Source: Sphingobacterium composti (GTDB lineage: Bacteria > Bacteroidota > Bacteroidia > Sphingobacteriales > Sphingobacteriaceae). Taken from it: DNA of 47,477 nt. Location: contig NZ_WUQZ01000024.1 of assembly GCF_009829075.1 (NCBI RefSeq), positions 1-47,477 on the forward strand, written 5' to 3'. The notes under the pieces were generated by a model that saw nothing but the letters and a program-made list of their open reading frames with translations, made no database searches and had not been told where the DNA came from. How positions within the stretch are numbered: the first letter of the stretch is position 1; the number at the start of each line of letters is the position of its first letter. The translations under genes were made by a program, and so were the position numbers. This document shows, piece after piece, positions 41,304-47,477 of this stretch.

Positions 41304-44300
41304 TCTTGTTTTCTAAACACCAGTTGCGGGCATTGATAAATGCCTCTAACCAAGGTGAAACTTCGTCTTGACGTCCAGCCGGGTAGTTCGCCCAGTTCCA
41401 TTGGAAGATAGAACGCTCGATGTGTGGCATTGTTACCAAGTGGCGACCTGTCGCATCACACATCATCGCGGTATTGAAGTCCGAACCATTTGGATTGTGC
41501 GGATATTGCTCGTAAGCGTATTTTGCTACAATGTTGTAACGGTCTTCGCTGTAAGGTAATTTGAATTTACCTTCACCATGTGAAATCCAAACGCCTAAAG
41601 TGGAACCTGCTAAAGTACTCAACATGATAGACTTGTTGTCTTGTACTTTTACCGATACGAAGTTAGATTCGTGTTTGCCTGAAGTATTGTGGTGCATTTT
41701 ACCGTGAACTTCATGGTCAGGATTGATTAAATCCAACTCCATCCACAATTGACAACCGTTACAGATACCTACTGACATTGTATCCGGACGAGCGAAGAAT
41801 TTTTCTAAAGCGATTTTTGCTTTCTCGTTGTATTTGAAAGCACCAGCCCAACCTTTTGCCGAACCTAATACATCAGAGTTAGAGAAACCACCCACAGCAC
41901 CTACGAATTGAATGTCTTCTAATGTCTCACGACCAGAAATCAAGTCTGTCATGTGTACATCTTTTACATCAAATCCAGCTAAATACATCGCATTCGCCAT
42001 CTCACGCTCTGAGTTCGATCCTTTCTCACGAATGATAGCAGCTTTCGGGCGAGCGCCATTGTAAGCTGGTTTCTTTCCATCAAATTGCGCAGGGAAGTTG
42101 AACGCTAATGGTTGATTTTTATAGTTATTGTAACGTTCGTCAGCCGTACCGTTTTTCGATTGTTTTTGGTCTAACAAATACGAAGTTTTGTACCAAGTAT
42201 CGCGAGTTTCCGTTACGTTGAAAGTAAATGAATCTGCGTTGTTTTTGAAAGTTACTTCTGTACCTTCAATTGCTTGACCGATTTTCACGGCTTCGATTCC
42301 AGCTTTTGCTATTGCAGCTTCGAAAGCTGCATCATCTTTTGCTTGTAATACTACCGCAATGTTCTCGTTGAATAATGCTTTTACTGTATCTGATTCGCCT
42401 AAACCAGATAAATCATAGTTAGCCGATAAGTTCACATCTGCAAAAGTCATTTCTAATAAAGTCGTCACTAAACCACCACAACCTACGTCATGACCAGCTT
42501 CAACTTGACCCGCTTGGATTAAATCTTGGATAGCGTTAAATGCTTTTTTGAAATAAGCAGCATCTTGGATAGTTGGAACTTCCTTGCCAATCTTATTCAA
42601 GATTTGAGCGAATGAAGAACCGCCCAATTTAAAGCTATCTTTTGATAAATTGATATAATAGATAGAACCTGCATTTTTAGATAAAACCGGCTCTACAACT
42701 TTAGTAATATCTGTACAGTTACCCGCTGCTGAAATAATCAAAGTTCCTGGAGCGATTACATTTTCGCCATTCGGATACTTTTGTTTCATCGATAATGAGT
42801 CTTTACCTGTCGGAATATTGATTCCCAATTCAATGGCAAAATCCGAACAAGCTTTTACTGCTTGGTACAAACGTGCATCTTCGCCTTCATTGTTACAAGC
42901 CCACATCCAGTTTGCCGATAAAGAAACACCAGCTAAACCATTTTTGATAGGAGCGAAAACTAGATTTGATAAAGATTCAGCAATTGCCGTTTTTGAAGCA
43001 GCTGCAGGGTCAACGATAGCCGCAACTGGAGAGTGACCTACTGTAGTCGCGATACCTTCTTTACCTTTGAAGTCTAATGCCATTACACCCACATTGTTTA
43101 ATGGTAATTGTAATGGACCTGCACATTGTTGTTTTGCTACGCGACCACCTACACAACGGTCAACTTTGTTTGTTAACCAATCTTTACAAGCCACTGCTTC
43201 TAATTGCAATACATGATTCAAGTAAGTAGGAACGTCAGCAACATTATATTCCACATCTGCGTAATTTCTCACGACAGTGTTATCTTTCATGTATGTTTTT
43301 GGAGAAGAACCGAAGAAATCTTCTAAGGCATAATCCATTGGTTTTTCACCAGTTGTTTTTGACTCGAAAGTAAAACGGTGGTCACCAGTTACGTCACCCA
43401 CAGTATACATAGGTGCACGCTCACGATCCGCAACGCGTTTTAAAGTTTCAATATCTTTCTCTGCAATCACCAAGCCCATACGTTCTTGGGATTCGTTACC
43501 GATAATTTCTTTTGCAGAAAGGGTAGGGTCACCCACTGGTAATTTGTCTAAATCGATTAAACCACCTGTTTCTTCTACCAATTCAGACAAACAGTTTAAG
43601 TGTCCACCTGCACCGTGGTCGTGGATAGAAACGATAGGGTTATTATCTGATTCGACTAAGCCACGAATGGCATTAGCCGCACGTTTTTGCATTTCAGGGT
43701 TAGAACGTTGAATCGCATTTAATTCAATTCCCGAACCGAAAGCACCTGTATCCGCTGATGATACTGCAGCACCACCCATACCGATACGGTAGTTTTCACC
43801 ACCTAGGATAACGATTTTATCGCCTGTTTGAGGAGTATGTTTTTTAGCTTGTTCTAATTTACCATAACCCACACCACCAGCTTGCATGATTACTTTATCG
43901 TAACCTAATTTGCGACCTTCTTCTTCGTGTTCGAAAGTCAACACCGAACCTGTAATTAATGGTTGACCAAATTTATTACCAAAATCAGATGCACCGTTAG
44001 ACGCTTTGATTAAGATATCCATTGGTGTTTGGTATAACCATTCACGCTCTTGAACTGCTTTTTCCCAAGGTCTGTCTTGCAACAAACGAGAATAAGCCGT
44101 CATATAAATCGCTGTACCAGCCAAAGGCAATGCACCTTGACCACCAGCTAGACGGTCACGAATCTCACCACCCGAACCTGTAGCCGCGCCTGAGAATGGC
44201 TCAACCGTAGTAGGGAAGTTGTGTGTTTCTGCTTTTACGGATAATACGGATTCGAACTCTATCTCTTGGTAGAAATCAGGTTTGTCCGCAGATTTTGGGG

Positions 44301-44967
44301 CAAATTGAGTAACGCGTGGACCTTTGATAAAGGCTACGTTATCTTTATAAGCTGAAATAATCTCGTTAGGATTCGTTTCAGATGTTTTCTTGATTAATTT
44401 AAATAAAGAAGTCGGTTGCTCTTCACCATCAATGATAAAAGTACCATTGAAGATTTTGTGACGGCAGTGCTCCGAGTTAGCTTGAGAGAAAGCGAATACT
44501 TCAGAATCAGTCAATTTACGACCTAATTTAGTCGATAGATTATTTAAGTATTCAACTTCTTCAGGGTTTAAAGCTAAACCTTCTTGTTTGTTATACGCAT
44601 CGATATCATCAATTTCCAAAATTGGCTCTGGAGTGATGTTAATCGTGTACATTTCTTGTGTTAAGGCATCGTATTTCTGCGAAATCATTGGGTCGAAGTC
44701 TGTAAAATCAGCTTCCACTTTATTGAATTCTTCAATACGGATAATGCCCTCAATACCCATATTTTGAGTGATTTCTACCGCATTGGTACTCCAAGGCGTA
44801 ATCATCGCTGCACGAGGGCCTACATAGAAATTGTTAAGGGTTTGGTCGTCAAGTTTTTTGGCATTGCCGAAAAGCCAGTTGAGTTTAGTAATGTCTTCTT
44901 GTGATAAAGAGTTAACACTTTGAACAGCATAAACGATGTTCGATGGGTTCTCAAAGAAATGGATCAT
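41299..44967 (-). CDS. purL: phosphoribosylformylglycinamidine synthase, full-length PurL
   Basis: A 1222-residue large-type FGAM synthase that uses glutamine and ATP in step four of purine synthesis. The N-terminal region, two AIR-synthase-like halves and a C-terminal glutamine amidotransferase domain are all present. Motifs include AETHNFPTTVEPFSGAATG and IHDHGAGGHLN in the synthase part. The amidotransferase has the catalytic Cys in VGICNGCQLWMEL and the His-x-Glu pair in PHIERSIFQWNW. The frame opens at TTG 45009, but the ATG at 44967 (MIHFFENPSN) is the real start, since the TTG sits inside the -7 box. Its stop and terminator lie in direct repeat B. Confidence 0.97.
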   Translation of the reverse strand: MIHFFENPSNIVYAVQSVNSLSQEDITKLNWLFGNAKKLDDQTLNNFYVGPRAAMITPWSTNAVEITQNMGIEGIIRIEEFNKVEADFTDFDPMISQKYDALTQEMYTINITPEPILEIDDIDAYNKQEGLALNPEEVEYLNNLSTKLGRKLTDSEVFAFSQANSEHCRHKIFNGTFIIDGEEQPTSLFKLIKKTSETNPNEIISAYKDNVAFIKGPRVTQFAPKSADKPDFYQEIEFESVLSVKAETHNFPTTVEPFSGAATGSGGEIRDRLAGGQGALPLAGTAIYMTAYSRLLQDRPWEKAVQEREWLYQTPMDILIKASNGASDFGNKFGQPLITGSVLTFEHEEEGRKLGYDKVIMQAGGVGYGKLEQAKKHTPQTGDKIVILGGENYRIGMGGAAVSSADTGAFGSGIELNAIQRSNPEMQKRAANAIRGLVESDNNPIVSIHDHGAGGHLNCLSELVEETGGLIDLDKLPVGDPTLSAKEIIGNESQERMGLVIAEKDIETLKRVADRERAPMYTVGDVTGDHRFTFESKTTGEKPMDYALEDFFGSSPKTYMKDNTVVRNYADVEYNVADVPTYLNHVLQLEAVACKDWLTNKVDRCVGGRVAKQQCAGPLQLPLNNVGVMALDFKGKEGIATTVGHSPVAAIVDPAAASKTAIAESLSNLVFAPIKNGLAGVSLSANWMWACNNEGEDARLYQAVKACSDFAIELGINIPTGKDSLSMKQKYPNGENVIAPGTLIISAAGNCTDITKVVEPVLSKNAGSIYYINLSKDSFKLGGSSFAQILNKIGKEVPTIQDAAYFKKAFNAIQDLIQAGQVEAGHDVGCGGLVTTLLEMTFADVNLSANYDLSGLGESDTVKALFNENIAVVLQAKDDAAFEAAIAKAGIEAVKIGQAIEGTEVTFKNNADSFTFNVTETRDTWYKTSYLLDQKQSKNGTADERYNNYKNQPLAFNFPAQFDGKKPAYNGARPKAAIIREKGSNSEREMANAMYLAGFDVKDVHMTDLISGRETLEDIQFVGAVGGFSNSDVLGSAKGWAGAFKYNEKAKIALEKFFARPDTMSVGICNGCQLWMELDLINPDHEVHGKMHHNTSGKHESNFVSVKVQDNKSIMLSTLAGSTLGVWISHGEGKFKLPYSEDRYNIVAKYAYEQYPHNPNGSDFNTAMMCDATGRHLVTMPHIERSIFQWNWANYPAGRQDEVSPWLEAFINARNWCLENKK

Positions 44968-45006
44968 TATTGTATGTAAGTTTTGAACGTTCTTCAATTT
45001 AAAATA

Positions 45007-45014
45007 CAAAAATA
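45007..45014 (-). promoter_or_regulatory. candidate -7 element of purL
   Basis: TATTTTTG on the minus strand matches TAnnTTTG. Transcription would start near 45000, about 33 nt before the ATG. No obvious -33 box. Confidence 0.4.
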
Positions 45015-45275
45015 CGCATTATTTTAGAATCATTTGCATGAAAGTAGATATGTTAGTAAATAGGTGATTATTCACACCTTTTATATCTTTTAACGAATTC
45101 AAATATCTATCTTTTTATTTGTTTTGCAACGCGAAAATTTTACATTTGATATAAGATATCTTCTATGATATAGCGTTAACCAACTAGAATATAATTATAT
45201 CGATTAACATTTTCTTATGTAAATGTTAATTGCTTAAAAAACCATATTTAAGCATACGATAAACAAAAATAAACT

Positions 45276-46553
45276 ATGAAAAGAAAAGATTTTATCAAAA
45301 ACGCGGCTTTAGCATTTGCTAGTTTTACCATTGTTCCTCGTCATGTATTGGGAGGTACTAGCTATTTGGCTCCAAGCGATCGAATAAATTTGGGCTATAT
45401 AGGAGTTGGTAAGCAAGTTGGTTCGCTTCTGAATGGATTGGGGAGGCTCCCAGAAACAATGGTCCTTGCGGCATCGGATGTCGATAGCCAAAAGTTAGCT
45501 CGTTTTATTAATCAAGCAAATAAGATTAATGCTTCAAAAAGTAGTAAAGAGGTTGATGGGTATGGCGATTATCGAGAATTATTAGCTCGAAAAGATATTG
45601 ATGCGATTGTAGTAGCATCTCCGGATCATTGGCATGCCTTACATGTAATTGATGCAGCACAAAATGGTAAGGATATTTATTGTGAAAAACCTTTAGCTCT
45701 TACAATTGATGAAGGACGTTCTATGTGCAATGCTGTTAATAAATATAAACGAGTGCTACAAACAGGAAGTATGCAGCGTTCGCAATATAATTTCAGGCAA
45801 GCGGTAGAAATTATCAGGAATGGTTATATAGGTGAGGTTCAAAGTATAAACGTGCACGTAGGGGAGCCTGTAAAACAATGCGATTTACCGACACTTCCTA
45901 CACCTGATTATTTGGATTGGGATATGTGGGTAGGTCCATCTTTATACCGGGGATATCATCCCGATTTATCACCTCCAATAGATTCTCCTCAATGGGCAGG
46001 ATGGAGATGGTACAGAGATTTTGGTGGTGGATATATTACGGATTGGGGTGCACATATGTTTGATATTATTCAATGGGCTTTAGATATGGATGACTCGGGA
46101 CCAATCGAGTTTGTTCCTCCGCAAGAGCCTGGAGCTCAATCTGGATTGTATTATAAATATGATAAAGGGCCTACAGTTTATCATAAAAATTGGGGAGAGA
46201 CAAATGCTATACAATTTATAGGAACGGAAGGTAAGGTTGAGGTTTCCAGATCTTTTTTAAGATTTGACAATTCAAAATTGCACGATTTAAAATTTAAATC
46301 ATCTGATAAGCGTGTTCATTTTTCGGATGATCATTATGCAGATTGGATCAAAGCGATAAAAAGTAGAACAACACCTGTTGCTTCAGTTGAAGTAGGACAT
46401 CGTACAGCCACAGTTTGCAATGCAGCAAACATTGCATATGAATTGCAAAAACCGTTGAAATGGGATCCTAAAAATGAAATTTTTGATAATGCGTTTGCCA
46501 ACAATATGCGTTCACGGCCGTATAGAGGTAACTGGGATTATACTAATTTCTAG
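45276..46553 (+). CDS. Gfo/Idh/MocA-family oxidoreductase, exported
   Basis: A 425-residue NAD(P)-dependent oxidoreductase of the Gfo/Idh/MocA family with an N-terminal export signal (MKRKDFIKNAALAFASFTIV, Tat-like but with Lys-Arg-Lys rather than a twin Arg). The dinucleotide fold begins at INLGYIGVGKQV (about 39-50). The family motif EKPLALTIDEG (about 141-151) carries the catalytic-region Lys. The C-terminal half has YRDFGGGYITDWGAHMFDI, with the His of the active site. Such proteins act on sugars or inositol-like polyols; exported members are abundant in Bacteroidota. The substrate cannot be told. The IS150-type element begins just after its stop. Confidence 0.88.
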   Translation: MKRKDFIKNAALAFASFTIVPRHVLGGTSYLAPSDRINLGYIGVGKQVGSLLNGLGRLPETMVLAASDVDSQKLARFINQANKINASKSSKEVDGYGDYRELLARKDIDAIVVASPDHWHALHVIDAAQNGKDIYCEKPLALTIDEGRSMCNAVNKYKRVLQTGSMQRSQYNFRQAVEIIRNGYIGEVQSINVHVGEPVKQCDLPTLPTPDYLDWDMWVGPSLYRGYHPDLSPPIDSPQWAGWRWYRDFGGGYITDWGAHMFDIIQWALDMDDSGPIEFVPPQEPGAQSGLYYKYDKGPTVYHKNWGETNAIQFIGTEGKVEVSRSFLRFDNSKLHDLKFKSSDKRVHFSDDHYADWIKAIKSRTTPVASVEVGHRTATVCNAANIAYELQKPLKWDPKNEIFDNAFANNMRSRPYRGNWDYTNF

Positions 46554-46583
46554 TTAAACCAAAGAAGCTGTCCAAAAATGCAG

Positions 46584-46617
46584 TGCCCCCCAAAAAGTTA
46601 GACATTTTCTGGGGGCA
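46584..46617. other. hairpin at the IS left end
   Basis: tgcccccc (46584-46591) and ggggg-ca (46611-46617), flanking aaaa/tttt, form a stem just before orfA. Such hairpins in IS elements may limit transcription entering from outside. Confidence 0.55.
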
Positions 46618-46622
46618 TTTTT

Positions 46623-47156
46623 ATGAATAAGAAAAAGACACATAGCTTTGAATTTAAGTTGAGCTGTGTAAAACAAATGGATGAGCAGTATCGCTCTGCA
46701 AAATCTCTTAGCAAAGAATTGGGAATTACCTATTCACTACTAGAGACCTGGTATAGGATATTTAAGCATCAAGGAGCTTCAGGACTTCTTCCCAGAAAAG
46801 AGAAAAGGATCTTTAGTCCGTCTTTTAAGTTGTCCGTCCTTCGGGCAATCCGTGAAGAAAGATTATCTTTGAAAGAGGCCCGCGTACGCTTCGACCTTTC
46901 CTCGGATGCCCACATCATCAACTGGCAGAAAAGGCTGGATGAGTTTGGTCCAGCAGGATTGGAGCCGCGGGCTAAAGGAAGACGACCTATGACTAAAAAA
47001 GCGAACCAACAGATCAAGCGGAAAGTTAGAAAATCGAATAAGCCGCTTAGCCGTGAGGAGGAACTTTTGCAGGAGAACGAGTATTTAAGGACGGAAAATG
47101 CATTGCTAAAAAAGCTCCAAGCCTTAGCTCAAGAAGAAAACAAGCGCAAGCCATAA
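46623..47156 (+). CDS. IS150-type transposase OrfA
   Basis: A 177-residue DNA-binding subunit of an IS3-family transposase. Two helix-turn-helix units are seen: SAKSLSKELGITYSLLETWY (about 26-45) and a second, LSLKEARVRFDLSSDAHIIN (about 80-99). A C-terminal leucine-zipper-like helix (EEELLQENEYLRTENALLKK) follows. Near its end the heptamer A AAA AAG (47108-47114) is in the right frame for a -1 shift into orfB, which would yield the OrfAB fusion transposase. Its stop codon overlaps the orfB ATG by one base. Confidence 0.9.
   Translation: MNKKKTHSFEFKLSCVKQMDEQYRSAKSLSKELGITYSLLETWYRIFKHQGASGLLPRKEKRIFSPSFKLSVLRAIREERLSLKEARVRFDLSSDAHIINWQKRLDEFGPAGLEPRAKGRRPMTKKANQQIKRKVRKSNKPLSREEELLQENEYLRTENALLKKLQALAQEENKRKP
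47108..47114 (+). promoter_or_regulatory. candidate programmed -1 frameshift site (A6G)
   Basis: The heptamer reads CTA AAA AAG in the orfA frame, the classic IS150-group slippery sequence. The -1 frame is open from there through the orfB start, so shifted ribosomes would continue into orfB. Confidence 0.7.
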
Positions 47157-47363
47157 TGGAGCTAAGGCATCAATTCGACCTAGATATCTTGTTGAGTTGT
47201 GTTAAAATGGCAAGGAGTGCTTTTTATTATTACTCCAAGAAAGCCGGGCAACCGGACAAATATGAACGGGTCAAGAACCTGATCAGCAGGATATACCATG
47301 ACCATAAGGGGCGCTATGGCTATCGCCGTATTACCTTACTGCTCAAACGGTATGGAATTGCAA
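47156..47363 (+). pseudogene. IS150-type transposase OrfB, truncated
   Basis: This is the N-terminal part of the catalytic subunit: MELRHQFDLDILLSCVKMAR and the HTH_21-type stretch KGRYGYRRITLLLKRYGIA. After that, the next codons (TKKWRQF, stop at 47386) do not fit the family, and from about 47364 the sequence belongs to another element. The rve/DDE domain is absent, so this copy cannot make an active transposase. Confidence 0.85.
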
Positions 47364-47477
47364 CTAAAAAGTGGAGACAATTTTAAGCTGCCATTCTTCG
47401 ATTTTGATTTAAGTATTTTTCCATTTGATTAGGCGTTAAATCACCTATAGCGGAATGTATTCTTTTATTATTATAAA
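47364..47477 (-). mobile_element. end of a second IS3-family element, inserted into orfB
   Basis: Sequence from about 47364 is the 3' end of a minus-strand IS. Non-coding terminal bases (about 20) come first and then the end of its transposase. The boundary is placed where the orfB homology ends. The target duplication cannot be checked since only one side is in the window. Confidence 0.7.
47383..47475 (-). CDS. IS3-family transposase OrfB, C-terminal end (partial)
   Basis: The last 30 residues of an integrase-core transposase, read on the minus strand from the window edge to a stop at 47383: the typical YNNKRIHSAIGDLTPNQMEK near the end, then a short basic tail ending RRMAA. This matches the rve_3 C-terminus of IS3-family OrfB. 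The gene extends beyond the window. Confidence 0.85.
   Translation of the reverse strand, partial: YNNKRIHSAIGDLTPNQMEKYLNQNRRMAA

Larger units (their letters stand above)
46579..47477 (+). mobile_element. IS150-type IS3-family element, interrupted
   Basis: The left end is likely near tgcagtgcc at 46579, followed by the typical ccaaaaagttagaca terminal sequence of IS150-group elements. orfA and the start of orfB follow. Around 47363 the element is cut by a second IS3-family element on the opposite strand. The right end lies outside the window or is lost. Confidence 0.8.

Noticed and set aside
46562..46578. gctgtccaaaa just before the IS150-type left end, similar to the ctgtctt pair at 615 in the IS4-family end
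   Set aside because: Too short to show that an older element once sat here.

Overview
This window is a stretch of a low-GC Bacteroidota chromosome, most likely from the Sphingobacteriaceae (Sphingobacterium-like). That placement is inferred from CarboxypepD_reg/OMP beta-barrel proteins, a full-length PurL, the MbnP/MbnH pair, GH92 and GH78 enzymes, lipobox lipoproteins, and promoter elements of the Bacteroidota TTTG / TAnnTTTG type. No rRNA, CRISPR array, phage block or conjugation genes are visible.

Layout. Positions 1-674 hold the tail of an IS4-family element, followed by tRNA-Ser(UGA) at 936-1020. From 1136 to 9479 come a bestrophin-type channel, a GH25 muramidase with thioredoxin, a CorC/CNNM-type protein, an anomeric sugar kinase-like protein with a CBM9-like partner, and a minus-strand operon (ArsC-like protein, M1 peptidase, CarboxypepD_reg protein). 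Positions 9780-14820 are housekeeping on the plus strand: class II aldolase, LepA, FolD, a LEA-like lipoprotein and a GreA/GreB-like protein. Then come a short repeat patch, sbcC/sbcD, an outer-membrane barrel, a dihaem cytochrome and an esterase.

Positions 21691-24901 are a minus-strand cluster of MbnP, an MbnH/MauG-type dihaem protein, a barrel with CxxC near its mature N-terminus, and a small Cys/His-rich protein at the head. By family this looks like a copper-handling system. It lies divergently from a DUF6686-like protein and ferritin. Positions 26258-37167 carry a large OMP, a quinone oxidoreductase, a GH92 alpha-mannosidase, a GT4 glycosyltransferase with an (alpha/alpha)6 partner, and a GH78-type enzyme. 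Positions 37164-39857 hold a small secreted protein, the luxS-mtnN operon, an ABM monooxygenase and an unknown protein.

The most unusual segment is 39897-41303. A winged-helix regulator and an AbiEii-like nucleotidyltransferase sit between two 62-bp direct repeats (60/62 identical). Each repeat holds a stop codon and terminator: one copy ends purL and the other ends the nucleotidyltransferase. The regulator's promoter is overlaid by a perfect 17-1-17 palindrome. This looks like a small mobile toxin-antitoxin-type cassette that entered at the 3' end of purL and duplicated it. The window ends with a Gfo/Idh/MocA oxidoreductase and an IS150-type element that has a likely -1 frameshift site and is itself interrupted by a second IS3-family element.
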